A stretch of 64,000 nt of DNA, from contig JAXMDC010000004.1 in assembly GCA_046349035.1 (NCBI GenBank), positions 124,001 through 188,000 on the forward strand, written 5' to 3'. A program made the translations under genes and the position numbers. Each line of letters opens with the position of its first letter. Position 1 is the first letter of the stretch. The notes below the pieces were generated by a model. The model was not told the DNA's origin. It did no database searches and saw only the letters and a program-made list of their open reading frames with translations. The DNA comes from JAXMDC01 sp046349035. GTDB lineage: Bacteria > Pseudomonadota > Alphaproteobacteria > Rhizobiales > Kaistiaceae. Below are positions 51,961 to 61,202 of this stretch, piece by piece.

Positions 51961-53266
51961 TAGGCGGTCCAGTCTGCTCCTCGCCGGCTATCGGCTCGCC
52001 GGCGCACTGATGACGCCCTTTGCGCCGGTACTGTTGGCTCGGCGCGCGGCCCGGGGCAAGGAAGATCGCGATCGGCTGAAGGAACGCCAAGGTATCGCTT
52101 CCGGGCCGCGACCGGCCGGGCCGCTCGTCTGGGTGCACGCGGCAAGTGTCGGCGAGACCAATGCGGTTCTGCCGTTGCTGACCGCCCTTCTCGATCGCGG
52201 CCTTTCTGTCCTGTTGACCACGGTAACAGTTACCGGCGCCGCGGTGGCCTCGCTACGACTCCCAAAGGGCGCCCTCCATCAGTTCGCGCCTCTCGACCTG
52301 CCGGCTTACGTCGCCCGCTTCCTCGCCCACTGGCGCCCCGCATTGGCGCTCTTCGTCGAATCGGAAATCTGGCCGGCCACCGTATCGGCGCTGGGCGACC
52401 GTGGGATTCCGCTTGCACTGGTCAACGCGCGCATGTCGCCACGAAGCTATGGGCGCTGGCTCCGGCTGCGTGGCCCAGGTCGAGAAATCTTCGGCCGCAT
52501 CGCGCTGTGTCTGGCACAGTCGACCGACGACGCCGGCCGGCTCGGCGAGCTTGGTGCCCGGGACAGCCGAGCGGTCGGGAATCTAAAGTTTGACGTTCCC
52601 CCGCCCGCCGTCGATGCAAGCGTGTTCGCCGCCCTCGAACAGGCCGTCCGTGGACGCCCGGTCTTCGTCGCGGCGAGCACCCACTCCGGCGAGGAGTCGG
52701 TTGTCGTCGCGGCCGCTCAAGTCCTCCGCACTACGGCGCCCGAGCTGCTTACTGTGATTGTCCCGAGACACCCAACGCGCGGCCCGGAAGTGGCCTCGAC
52801 TGTGACGTCCGCCGGAATGCGGCCGGCTCTGCGCAGCGCAGGCGCGCTGCCCTCCACCGACACCGACGTCTATATCGCGGACACCGTCGGGGAACTTGGG
52901 CTTTTCTACCGCCTGTCCCCTTTCGCCTTCGTCGGCGGGTCTCTGGTCCCCCGCGGCGGCCAAAACCCGATCGAGCCGGTCCGCCTCGGTGCCGCGGTTC
53001 TGCACGGTCCGCACGTCGTGAACTTCACCGATGTATACCGCACACTGGACAACGGCGGTGGCGCAGCGGCCGTCGCCGACGCTCCTAGCCTGGCCGAGGC
53101 AGCGCGGCGGTGGCTGACCAGACCGGGCGACGCCAAGAAAGCAGCGAGCGCCGGGGCGGCAGCCCTTGCGCCCTACGTCGGCGCGCTCGAACGGACGCTT
53201 GCGGCGCTGGACCCACTGCTCCACGCCGCCCTTGGGACCGGTCCGAGGCTTCCCGATTGCGCCTGA
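51953..53266 (+). CDS. waaA: 3-deoxy-D-manno-octulosonic acid (Kdo) transferase
   Basis: The 437-residue protein has an N-terminal membrane anchor, WVHAASVGETNAVLPLL (with the conserved Glu base), FVESEIWPAT, NARMSPRSY, and FVGGSLVPRGGQNPIEPVRLG in the C-terminal CMP-Kdo-binding lobe. WaaA (KdtA) adds Kdo to lipid A precursor on the inner face of the inner membrane. It overlaps DUF374 upstream and lpxK downstream, giving a compact lipid A-Kdo module. Confidence 0.96.
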   Translation: MADRRSSLLLAGYRLAGALMTPFAPVLLARRAARGKEDRDRLKERQGIASGPRPAGPLVWVHAASVGETNAVLPLLTALLDRGLSVLLTTVTVTGAAVASLRLPKGALHQFAPLDLPAYVARFLAHWRPALALFVESEIWPATVSALGDRGIPLALVNARMSPRSYGRWLRLRGPGREIFGRIALCLAQSTDDAGRLGELGARDSRAVGNLKFDVPPPAVDASVFAALEQAVRGRPVFVAASTHSGEESVVVAAAQVLRTTAPELLTVIVPRHPTRGPEVASTVTSAGMRPALRSAGALPSTDTDVYIADTVGELGLFYRLSPFAFVGGSLVPRGGQNPIEPVRLGAAVLHGPHVVNFTDVYRTLDNGGGAAAVADAPSLAEAARRWLTRPGDAKKAASAGAAALAPYVGALERTLAALDPLLHAALGTGPRLPDCA

Positions 53267-54264
53267 ACGCGCCCGCCTTCTGGTGGCGACCCTCTTCGTC
53301 CCTTGCCTCGGCGATGCTCTCGCCGGTAGCCGCAGCTTACGGCTACGTCTCGGAACGACACATGCTCAAGTCGCCAAGGTATCGGGCTCCAGTTCCGGTG
53401 CTCTGCATCGGCAACTTTGTCGTTGGTGGCGCGGGGAAAACGCCGACGGCCCTGGCCGTGGCCGCGCTTGCGGCTTCCGAAGGCCTTGTGCCCGGCTTCC
53501 TGACTCGCGGCTACGGCGGAACGTCAGCCGGTCCGCTTGCGGTCGACCTCGACCGCCACAACCCCGACTTGGTTGGTGACGAAGCGCTCCTTTTGGCGCG
53601 GCGTGCGCCGACGGTCGTCGCACGCCAGCGCCACCTCGGTGTCGAGCCCCTTATCGACGCCGGAGTGACGATCCTGATCATGGACGACGGCATGCAGAAC
53701 CCGGTGCTTGCCAAGGACCTTTCCCTGGCGGTGATCGACGCCGCCGCAGGGCTCGGGAACGGACAGATCCTCCCAGCAGGGCCCTTGCGAGCGCCAATCG
53801 CCGCGCAATTCGCTCGTACCGATGCGCTGGTTGTCGTCGGAGCAGGATCGGCCGCCGACCGCGTCATTCGCGAAGCCGAACGCGCTGCGAAGCCGGTACT
53901 GATCGCTGCCCTGCGGCCCCGCGCACCCGCTCCACGCCAGCGCCGCCTCTTGGCGTTCGCCGGCATCGGCCGTCCCGAGAAGTTCTTCGCCACTCTGCGC
54001 GACAGCGGCGGCGAGATCGCGGACGCCATTCCTTTTCCAGACCACCATAAATACTCCGCCCGGGATGCAGAGGGCCTGTTGCGCCGCGCCGACGCCGAAG
54101 ATCTGCAACTGATCACGACCGAGAAGGATGCCTCGCGCCTTGGCGGACGGGAAGGCGTGCTGGCCGCGCTTGCCGCGCGCGCTGTTCCTTTTGCCGTCGA
54201 TCTCGTTTTCGCCGACCCCGCGGCGGCATCGGCTTTGCTGCGAGCGGTGCCTAAAGCGCGTTAG
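53257..54264 (+). CDS. lpxK: Tetraacyldisaccharide 4'-kinase
   Basis: The 335-residue membrane-anchored P-loop kinase has PAFWWRPSSSLASAMLSPVA at the N-terminus. The Walker A is CIGNFVVGGAGKTPTALAVA, then come LTRGYGGTSAGPL, VGDEALLLARRAPTVVA and IMDDGMQNPVLAKDLSLAVID. LpxK phosphorylates the 4' position of the lipid A disaccharide before Kdo transfer. The frame is open far into waaA; TTG at 53257 gives the normal N-terminus and a ten-base overlap with the waaA stop. Its own TAG overlaps the stop of the convergent DUF2093 gene (TTAG at 54261-54264). Confidence 0.95.
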   Translation: MRLNAPAFWWRPSSSLASAMLSPVAAAYGYVSERHMLKSPRYRAPVPVLCIGNFVVGGAGKTPTALAVAALAASEGLVPGFLTRGYGGTSAGPLAVDLDRHNPDLVGDEALLLARRAPTVVARQRHLGVEPLIDAGVTILIMDDGMQNPVLAKDLSLAVIDAAAGLGNGQILPAGPLRAPIAAQFARTDALVVVGAGSAADRVIREAERAAKPVLIAALRPRAPAPRQRRLLAFAGIGRPEKFFATLRDSGGEIADAIPFPDHHKYSARDAEGLLRRADAEDLQLITTEKDASRLGGREGVLAALAARAVPFAVDLVFADPAAASALLRAVPKAR

Positions 54265-54494
54265 GGGGTACGCGGGGCGCGGCGGTAGTCGGTCTCCCGA
54301 AAGCGTGCAGTCGACGCTTCGGCGCTGGCATACGCCTCCTGCCGCTCGACGCTCCAGTATTTCAGTTCCTCCAGCGGGATGGCGACGCCGGTTACGGCAC
54401 AGCGCACGAACGCCCCGGGCCTGACCACTTCGTAGTGCCCGTCGAGGTACTGGACCTCGGCAAGCCCTCCGCGAGACGCGTCGATCCGATTCAT
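54261..54494 (-). CDS. DUF2093 domain protein
   Basis: The 77-residue protein from the ATG at 54494 has VQYLDGHYEVVRPGAFVRCAVTG and IPLEELKYWSVERQEAYA, the full DUF2093 pattern. This short alphaproteobacterial family is often encoded beside lpxK, as here, but has no known function. mutL lies 83 bases upstream on the same strand. Confidence 0.88.
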   Translation of the reverse strand: MNRIDASRGGLAEVQYLDGHYEVVRPGAFVRCAVTGVAIPLEELKYWSVERQEAYASAEASTARFRETDYRRAPRTP

Positions 54495-54577
54495 AGAAGC
54501 CCATTTTGGTTCAATACGGTCGTTTGGCGAGCAATAGCGCCTTTGACCCTGCCAGTCGACGAGGCCGTGGCCGGGTC

Positions 54578-56380
54578 TTACCGCCGTCCGAACAACCGCT
54601 CGATGTCGACGAGCTTCAACTCGATATAGGTCGGCCGCCCATGATTGCATTGGCCCGAATTCTCGGTCGCTTCCATGTCACGCAACAGTGCGTTCATCTC
54701 CTCCGGCTTGAGGCGGCGGCCCGCCCGAACCGAGCCATGACAAGCGATAGTCGCGGCAATGGCGTCGAGCCGCTCGCGCAAGCGGATGGTCCCATCCATC
54801 TCGGCCAAGTCGTGCGCAAGGTCGGTGACGAGTCGCGCAACGTCGATCTGGCCGAACGCCGACGGCACTTCCCGAACCGCCACCGCGCCCGGACCGAACG
54901 CCTCGATAGCCAAGCCGAATTCAGCCAACTCGTCGGAGCGAGCAACCAGCCGCTCGACATCGTCGATGTCCAGGTCGACGATCTCCGGAATGAGCAGCAG
55001 TTGGCGCGGCACGGACGATGCCGCCAGTGCGGCTTTCAGGCGTTCGTAAACCAGCCGCTCGTGGGCCGCATGCTGATCGACGATGACTACGCCGTCGTTC
55101 GTTTGGGCCACGATATAACTATCGTGAATCTGTGCCCGCGCGGCGCCGAGAGGATGAAGCTGCAGGCGCTCGTCCCCACCCGGCTGAACGGGCGGAACCG
55201 CGGCAGCGGGAGCGGGCGGATCGGGAAACGGCGTCCCTTCCTCACCGAACCCGGCCTGCTGGAGACTCGCCGCGGGCATCGCCGGCGCGTTCGGCCGCCA
55301 GGGCGAGCTGCGCCAATCGGCGGGCGTTGGATAGGCCGCCTGACGCAGAACTCCCAGCGCCGAGCGCCCAAGCGACGGCGATGCTCGCTGCCCTGCGGCC
55401 GTCAGCGCTTCCTTGAGAGCCCCGACAATCAGCCCCCTGACCAAGCCCGGATCGCGAAATCGGACTTCGGCTTTAGTTGGGTGGACATTGACGTCAACTG
55501 AGTGCGGCTCGACGCGCAAGAAGAGGGCGACCAGCGGGTGGCGATCGCGTGCCAGCACGTCGGCATAGGCTCCGCGGACGGCTCCGATCAAGAGCCGGTC
55601 GCGCACCGGCCGACCGTTGACAAACAGGAACTGGTCCCGCGCGCTGGCGCGATTGAATGTCGGCAGACCGGCAAAGCCGGCGAGATGCGCCCCTTCCCGC
55701 TCGGCTTCAACCGGAACCGCGTTGGCAACAAAGTCGGAGCCGAGAATGTCTCCGAGGCGCGCCAGTGCCGCCCCATCGCCCTGCTGCGCGGCGTAGCTCA
55801 ATCCCGACCGATCGCCGGCAACGAAATCGAACCGCACCCCGGGATGGGCCATTGCCAAGCGCTTCAGTGTCTCTGTCGTGGCCATGGTCTCGGCCCGTGG
55901 CGTCTTCAGGAACTTCCGCCGCGCAGGAATTGCCTCGAACAGTCCGAACGCTTCGACGCGAGTGCCGCGCTGGATCGCGGACGGTCGGATCGGTCCGACA
56001 CGTCCGTTGTCGACGGTGATCTCCCAACCATGCTCCTCGCCGGCATGGCGACTTGCAACGGAAAGGCGTGACACTGCGCCGACAGAAGCCAGCGCCTCGC
56101 CACGAAAACCGAGCGTCGCAATGTTGAGAAGGTCGCCGGCGAGCTTCGATGTGCAATGCCGCTCGACGGCGAGGGCGAGGTCGGCGCGGTCCATGCCGGA
56201 GCCGTCATCGGTTACGCGGACGAGCGTCGCGCCGCCGTCCTCGGTCACGATCTCGACTCTCGACGCTCCGGCGTCGACCGCGTTCTCAACCAGTTCTTTG
56301 ACGACGCTGGCCGGCCGCTCGACGACTTCGCCGGCGGCGATGCGGTTGATCACGTCCTCACTGAGCCGGCGGATCGGCAT
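54578..56380 (-). CDS. mutL: DNA mismatch repair protein MutL
   Basis: The 600-residue protein from the ATG at 56380 has an N-terminal GHKL ATPase: IRRLSEDVINRIAAGEVVERPA, ELVENAVDAGAS, DDGSGMDRADL, LGFRGEALASVGAVS. FVNGRPVRDRLL and DVNVHPTKAEVRF follow. The Pro-rich linker is at about 340-410. The C-terminal dimerisation domain has VDQHAAHERLVYERL and ATIACHGSVRAGRRL. The endonuclease DQHA(x)2E(x)4E motif is present in form (DQHAAHERLVYE), as in MutL of bacteria lacking MutH, so nicking activity is plausible. Confidence 0.95.
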   Translation of the reverse strand: MPIRRLSEDVINRIAAGEVVERPASVVKELVENAVDAGASRVEIVTEDGGATLVRVTDDGSGMDRADLALAVERHCTSKLAGDLLNIATLGFRGEALASVGAVSRLSVASRHAGEEHGWEITVDNGRVGPIRPSAIQRGTRVEAFGLFEAIPARRKFLKTPRAETMATTETLKRLAMAHPGVRFDFVAGDRSGLSYAAQQGDGAALARLGDILGSDFVANAVPVEAEREGAHLAGFAGLPTFNRASARDQFLFVNGRPVRDRLLIGAVRGAYADVLARDRHPLVALFLRVEPHSVDVNVHPTKAEVRFRDPGLVRGLIVGALKEALTAAGQRASPSLGRSALGVLRQAAYPTPADWRSSPWRPNAPAMPAASLQQAGFGEEGTPFPDPPAPAAAVPPVQPGGDERLQLHPLGAARAQIHDSYIVAQTNDGVVIVDQHAAHERLVYERLKAALAASSVPRQLLLIPEIVDLDIDDVERLVARSDELAEFGLAIEAFGPGAVAVREVPSAFGQIDVARLVTDLAHDLAEMDGTIRLRERLDAIAATIACHGSVRAGRRLKPEEMNALLRDMEATENSGQCNHGRPTYIELKLVDIERLFGRR

Positions 56381-56450
56381 GCGGCATCCTTCGGCGCCAT
56401 TTTGGCGGATTCGGCGTGCCCGCGATAGCATCACGCCTGGGGATCGCCGG

Positions 56451-57710
56451 TCATCTCCCTTCCCCGATGTCAGAACGAAAAATTCCTTCCGGCCAGTCCA
56501 CCAGAGCCACGCCACGATAAGCCTTGGCGGTTGCCGCGCTCATGGTTTCGCCACGCGCCGTCACGCACAGTACCCGCCCGCCGGACGCGAGCAATCGACC
56601 ACCGGCAGAGCGGGTCCCCGCGTGGAAGATTTTCACCCCAGCCGCTTGCTCGGCCTCGTCCAGGCGCCGAATCTCGCTACCCACGACCGGGGTGCTGGGA
56701 TACCCCGGCGCCGCCATCACCACCGTTGCCGCGGCCGATCCGCTCCATTCGACTCTGAGGGTTTCGAGCCGCGATTGAACCGCCGCCAACACAACCTCCA
56801 GCAGATCGCTTTCCAGCCGCATCATCAGCACCTGGCACTCCGGGTCGCCGAACCGAACATTGTATTCGATTAGCTTCGGCCCTTCGGCCGTGATCATTAG
56901 CCCAGCGTAGAGAATGCCCCTGAACGGCGTGCCGCGGCGGCGGAGCGCGGTCACCGTCGGCCCAACGATCTCCCGCATCGCACGCTCGGCCAGTTCCGGC
57001 GTCATCGCGGGCGCCGGCGATATCGCCCCCATGCCTCCGGTATTAGGCCCTTCGTCGCCGTCGCCGAGCCGCTTGTAGTCTCGCGCGGAGGCAAGTGGCA
57101 GCACCGTCACGCCGTCGCTAATCGCAAAGAAGCTAACCTCCTCGCCTGCAAGGTAGTCTTCGATGACGACCTCGGCTCCCGCATGACCGAAGGCGCCACT
57201 GAAGCAGGCCGCCGCGGCTGCGATGGCCTCGTCGTGCGTAGCCGCGATGGTAACGCCCTTTCCCGCCGCCAGCCCGTCGGCCTTGACAACAATCGGCGGG
57301 TGCCGGGCAAGGATCTCGGCGCGGGTCGTTTCCAGATCGCGGCATCGACGGTAGGCGGCCGTGGGGATGCGCGCCTCGGCCGCTAGATCTTTGGTGAAGC
57401 CCTTGGACCCCTCCAGACGCGCCGCTGCCGCCGAAGGGCCGAAAGCGGCGATGCCCGCCTCGCCCAGGCGATCGACGACTCCGTCGACAAGCGGAGCTTC
57501 CGGCCCGACCACAACGAGGTCAATCGCCTTGGAGCGGCAAAAGGCGATGACCGCTCCGCTATCGGCCGGATCAAGCGATACACAGGAGGCGTGCTTAGCG
57601 ATCCCGGGATTCCCGGGCGCTGCGTATAGCTCGGTCAACCGCGGCGACTGCCGAAGCTTCCACGCCAAGGCATGTTCACGCCCGCCTCCGCCGATGAGCA
57701 GAACCTTCAC
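56451..57710 (-). CDS. purD: Phosphoribosylamine-glycine ligase
   Basis: The 419-residue ATP-grasp enzyme starts at GTG (57710) with KVLLIGGGGREHALAWKL. It has VVGPEAPLVDGVVDRL, VVKADGLAAGKGVTIA, LAGEEVSFFAISDG, DEGPNTGGMGAISPA and VRFGDPECQVLMMRL. It makes GAR, the second step of purine synthesis. It precedes mutL by 70 bases on the same strand and is divergent from ubiA across 128 bases. Confidence 0.97.
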   Translation of the reverse strand: MKVLLIGGGGREHALAWKLRQSPRLTELYAAPGNPGIAKHASCVSLDPADSGAVIAFCRSKAIDLVVVGPEAPLVDGVVDRLGEAGIAAFGPSAAAARLEGSKGFTKDLAAEARIPTAAYRRCRDLETTRAEILARHPPIVVKADGLAAGKGVTIAATHDEAIAAAAACFSGAFGHAGAEVVIEDYLAGEEVSFFAISDGVTVLPLASARDYKRLGDGDEGPNTGGMGAISPAPAMTPELAERAMREIVGPTVTALRRRGTPFRGILYAGLMITAEGPKLIEYNVRFGDPECQVLMMRLESDLLEVVLAAVQSRLETLRVEWSGSAAATVVMAAPGYPSTPVVGSEIRRLDEAEQAAGVKIFHAGTRSAGGRLLASGGRVLCVTARGETMSAATAKAYRGVALVDWPEGIFRSDIGEGR

Positions 57711-57838
57711 CTGCAGGCCTCCATTTTCGGCTCGCGGTTACCGGCCCCCTGCCCCGCTGTCCATCCCGTTAGCTCCAATTCCTTCTGCGCCGACCATGGC
57801 CGTTTGACGCGGAGCGGCCGCCAGCGGAAAAAAGCGCT

Positions 57839-58825
57839 ATGACCGACTCCCATGCCCCCCTCCCCGACGCCCGCGCCGGCAATTGGGTCGACCGCTTCGC
57901 TCCGCCAAGCCTCCGACCCTACTTTCGCCTGATGCGCCTCGACCGGCCGATTGGCTGGTGGCTCCTGCTCTTTCCGGCGTGGTGGTCCCTCGCTTTGGCC
58001 ACTGATGCGCTCGACCTGCCCTACCCGCCGCCAAGGCTGGCGATCCTGTTCATGATCGGGGCGATCGTCATGCGCGGTGCTGGCTGCGTCTATAACGACA
58101 TCCTCGACCGCGACATCGACGCGAGGGTTGAGAGAACGCGAGGCCGACCGCTCCCGGCCGGCGAAGTCACGGTTGGTGAAGCTATCGGCCTAGTCGGCGT
58201 GCTCCTTTTTGTCGGGCTGATGATCCTCATCCAATTCAACCCGACCGCGATCCTCGTCGGCCTCTCCTCTATTGCAATCGTCGCCGCCTATCCCCTGATG
58301 AAGCGGATCACCAACTTGCCGCAGTTGGTCCTCGGGGTAGCCTTCGCTTGGGGGGCGCTTGTCGGATGGTCGGCTCTGACTGGCGCCATTCACACCCCCG
58401 CAGTCTACCTCTACGCCGGCGCTGTCCTCTGGACCATCGGCTACGACACCATCTACGCCATGCAGGATCGCGAAGACGACGCCCTCATCGGCATTGGCTC
58501 GACGGCTCGACTTTTCGCCGGCAATGAGCGTTTGGCACTCATCCTTCTGTATTCCGGTGCGGTGCTTCTGTTCGGCCAGTCGCTCTACCTGACGCTGGGC
58601 ATAGTGCCCGGTCGGTGGCCGGCTTATCTCGGATTGGCCATCGTGGCCGCGATGTTGGGCCGACAGATCGTGCTGCTTGATCCGGCCGACCCCGCGCGCT
58701 CGCTTAGTCTTTTCAAGTCGAATCAGTGGGTGGGATGGGCGATGTTGGTCGGTCTGCTCGCCGACGCCTACTTCTCCGGCCGCCCACCGTCCAACGGGGG
58801 CTTTGGCATCGCGTTCGTCTACTGA
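57839..58825 (+). CDS. ubiA: 4-hydroxybenzoate polyprenyltransferase
   Basis: The 328-residue polytopic protein has RLMRLDRPIGWWLLLFPAWW. The first Asp-rich motif is YNDILDRDIDARVERTRGRPLPAG, and the second is GYDTIYAMQDREDD, defining UbiA. It prenylates 4-hydroxybenzoate in ubiquinone synthesis, upstream of the oxidase chain encoded at the other end of the window. It converges on the DUF6101 gene seven bases away. Confidence 0.95.
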   Translation: MTDSHAPLPDARAGNWVDRFAPPSLRPYFRLMRLDRPIGWWLLLFPAWWSLALATDALDLPYPPPRLAILFMIGAIVMRGAGCVYNDILDRDIDARVERTRGRPLPAGEVTVGEAIGLVGVLLFVGLMILIQFNPTAILVGLSSIAIVAAYPLMKRITNLPQLVLGVAFAWGALVGWSALTGAIHTPAVYLYAGAVLWTIGYDTIYAMQDREDDALIGIGSTARLFAGNERLALILLYSGAVLLFGQSLYLTLGIVPGRWPAYLGLAIVAAMLGRQIVLLDPADPARSLSLFKSNQWVGWAMLVGLLADAYFSGRPPSNGGFGIAFVY

Positions 58826-58832
58826 GGCGCGG

Positions 58833-59396
58833 TCAGTCGCGCGCGATGATCTCGCGTGCGCTCAGCCGCGGTTCGACCGGACCGATCCCGACCTTGCGAC
58901 GTTGCAGGAAACGCGGGCGCCTTCCACCGCGTCGACGACGGGGGTGGCTGCCGATCGGCAACGGCATCGGCTGCTCCGAATGCTCGGTGACGGTACCGTC
59001 CCGATCGACAAACAGCAGCGGGAGAGCAAGCGCTTCCCCCCAGCCCTGCCAATCTGCGGCGATGGCGGACGGATCCTCGTTCCTCGCCAAGCGGACCCGA
59101 AGCGAAGGGTCGCGATGGTACAGCTCCACAACGGCCTCGATTTCACCCGACGCCCCCTGCGGACTGATGCGCACCGCCACGCCGCGGTAGGCCGAGGTCG
59201 CAACGGTGTGCACCACCGCGCTCGGCGAATGGGCACGCCGTAGCACCGCGCGCTGGCGATCAAGGTAAAGCAGCGCGGTCCCCGGGTTGGCCGTTGCCTC
59301 CGGCGGCGCGAAATAGGGAAGCGACTGCGGATTGAGCGCCGCCGATCCCGCCAGCCGCTTTTCTGCCGGCCCACCCCAACGCATACGCAACTCCAC
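58833..59396 (-). CDS. DUF6101 family protein
   Basis: The 187-residue soluble protein has a central LDRQRAVLRRA, VATSAYRGVAVRI, VELYHRDPSLRVRLARNED and DWQGWGEALALPLLFVDRDGTV. A strongly basic tail follows (HPRRRRGGRRPRFLQRRK). This is the layout of DUF6101, an alphaproteobacterial family without known function; the basic tail could contact nucleic acid or membrane. The start is GTG at 59396 or ATG at 59384. Confidence 0.75.
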   Translation of the reverse strand: MELRMRWGGPAEKRLAGSAALNPQSLPYFAPPEATANPGTALLYLDRQRAVLRRAHSPSAVVHTVATSAYRGVAVRISPQGASGEIEAVVELYHRDPSLRVRLARNEDPSAIAADWQGWGEALALPLLFVDRDGTVTEHSEQPMPLPIGSHPRRRRGGRRPRFLQRRKVGIGPVEPRLSAREIIARD

Positions 59397-59526
59397 AATC
59401 GCGGTCGAACCGCCCCTGCCGCCCGGAACAATCCGAGCTGCTAGGTGGAGAATGCGCGCAAAAGGGTCGGAATCGACTTAAGCCGATTGCTTCAATTTGA
59501 AGGATTTCGGCAAGAAAAACGATAAA

Positions 59527-60984
59527 TTAACGGACAAGATTTGCCTGATATTTCAATATCTTGCCGGGATTCATGATCCCCTGCGGGTCAATCGCTTGCT
59601 TCACCCGGCGCATCAGGTCGATCTCGACTGCGTGTTTCACCGTCGGAAGCAGGTCGCGTTTCAACTGGCCAATGCCGTGCTCGGCAGCGACCGATCCGCC
59701 AAAGTCGGTGACGATCGCGTGCACGACGGCATTGACCTCATCCCATCGAGCCAAGAAAGCGTCCGCATCCGCACCGACCGGTTGGCTGACGTTGAAGTGC
59801 ACGTTGCCGTCGCCGAGATGCCCGAACGGACAAAGGCGGCATCCGGGAATCATCTCCCGCACCGCAGCTCCCGCGCGTTCCAGAAATGCCGGCAGCCGAT
59901 CGAGCGGCAACGAGACGTCGTGCTTGATCGAAGCTCCTTCGTACTTCTGCACCTCATTCATGGCGTAGCGGAGCCGCCACAGCCGATCGCGTGCTGCTGC
60001 ATCCGTTCCCAAAACCGCGTCGGAGCCAGCCAGCGACTCGCGCGCAGCCGCCACAACAGCGCGCAGGTCGCTCTCGGCGTCCTTGTCCGATCGAGGCGAC
60101 GAAACCTCGAGCAACACGTACCAAGGATGGGGCTCGGCGAAGGGATCGCTCGCACCCACTTGATGGCGCAGGGCGAAGTCGAGGCCAGTGCGCTCCATGA
60201 ACTCCGCCGCCGTCAAAGTCGGCCCAAGCGCCGCCCGGGCCGACGAGAACAAGGCCAACGCCGCACGGGGGTCGGCGACGGCCACGAATGCCACGGCCTG
60301 GCCTCGTGGTCTCGGGAACACCCTCAGCACCGCCGCGGTGATCACGCCGAGCGTCCCCTCGGAGCCGATGAAGAGGTCGCGAAGATTGTACCCGGCGTTG
60401 TCCTTGCGGAGACGGCGAAGCCCATTCCAAATCTCCCCCGTGGGCAGCACCACTTCCAGCCCGAGCGCCAAATCACGCGCCATGCCGTAGGTGAGCACAT
60501 GGGTGCCCCCCGCGTTGGTGCTCAGCACGCCGCCGATCGATGCGCGCTCACCCGACGCGAGGGTGAGCGGGAATAGGCGGTCGGCCGACGCCGCGGCATC
60601 GCCGGCGGCCGTCAGCGTCACGCCCGCCTCGACAGTCATGGTTTCGGCGATAGGGTCGATGGCGCGAACGCGGTCGAGCCGCCTCAACGACAGAACAACC
60701 TGCATCCCGCTCCGGTCGGGGATCTGCCCTCCAACCAGCCCGGTATTTCCGCCCTGCGGCACGATGGCGGTGCCGGTGCGGCTCGCCAGTTGCATGATGG
60801 CGGCCACCTCGGCGGTCGATGCCGGCTGCAGCACCAGCGGTGTCTGGCCGACAAAACGTCCGCGGTTTTCAATCAGGAACGGTTGGGTTGCCACCGGATC
60901 GACGATTGCGTGGTCGGTCCCGACGAGCGCGGCAAAAGCGCCGATCAGAGCAGGGTCGATATGCAATCGTTCGGGGCGGGTCAC
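59527..60984 (-). CDS. FAD-linked oxidase of the GlcD/D-2-hydroxyacid dehydrogenase family
   Basis: From the GTG at 60984 the 485-residue protein has the FAD-binding PCMH motif VPQGGNTGLVGGQIPD and IGGVLSTNAGGTHVLTYGMARD. Further on are FIGSEGTLGVITAAVLRVFP and, in the C-terminal domain, CPFGHLGDGNVHFNVSQP and SVAAEHGIGQLKRDLL with metal-binding His residues. Close relatives oxidise D-2-hydroxyglutarate, D-lactate or glycolate. The GlcE and GlcF subunits are absent here, so a single-subunit D-2-hydroxyacid dehydrogenase is more likely than glycolate oxidase. The frame is open to 61299, but that extension is a low-complexity hairpin-rich region. Confidence 0.88.
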   Translation of the reverse strand: MTRPERLHIDPALIGAFAALVGTDHAIVDPVATQPFLIENRGRFVGQTPLVLQPASTAEVAAIMQLASRTGTAIVPQGGNTGLVGGQIPDRSGMQVVLSLRRLDRVRAIDPIAETMTVEAGVTLTAAGDAAASADRLFPLTLASGERASIGGVLSTNAGGTHVLTYGMARDLALGLEVVLPTGEIWNGLRRLRKDNAGYNLRDLFIGSEGTLGVITAAVLRVFPRPRGQAVAFVAVADPRAALALFSSARAALGPTLTAAEFMERTGLDFALRHQVGASDPFAEPHPWYVLLEVSSPRSDKDAESDLRAVVAAARESLAGSDAVLGTDAAARDRLWRLRYAMNEVQKYEGASIKHDVSLPLDRLPAFLERAGAAVREMIPGCRLCPFGHLGDGNVHFNVSQPVGADADAFLARWDEVNAVVHAIVTDFGGSVAAEHGIGQLKRDLLPTVKHAVEIDLMRRVKQAIDPQGIMNPGKILKYQANLVR

Positions 60985-61164
60985 ACCCCATTCTAGCGGC
61001 GCGATAGCACACCTTGCCAGCACCGACTTTCCCTGTGCAGTTTGAGAGAATGGGGGCCCGGAGGGCGGGTCCGAGCCCCCATCCCGGACGCTTTCGCGTC
61101 CACTTGCCTCGGGTGACCCCGAGCCGGGCTCCCCCTTTCTTTCGTCAGGGAGAGCCAAGGGAAG

Positions 61165-61195
61165 CCGGTGGCGCCGATCAGGGCGGCGCCACCGG
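61165..61195 (-). terminator. Strong hairpin after the anti-sigma factor gene
   Basis: A perfect 11-bp stem (61165-61175 with 61185-61195, nine-base loop) lies seven bases after the anti-sigma stop. On the minus strand it is followed by cttcccttgg, a poor T tract, so it may stall or stabilise RNA more than terminate. The rest of 60985-61164 holds further GC-rich short inverted repeats and no gene. Confidence 0.45.
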
Positions 61196-61202
61196 AAAAT
61201 CT

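Noticed and set aside
59470..59515. Palindromic AT-rich element (cttcaatttgaag) beyond the flavin oxidase gene as a terminator
   Set aside because: The T run lies on the wrong side of the hairpin for the minus-strand gene, and no plus-strand gene ends there.
59527..60984. Glycolate oxidase subunit GlcD
   Set aside because: glcE and glcF are not adjacent, and the layout suits a stand-alone D-2-hydroxyacid dehydrogenase, so the narrower name is not used.
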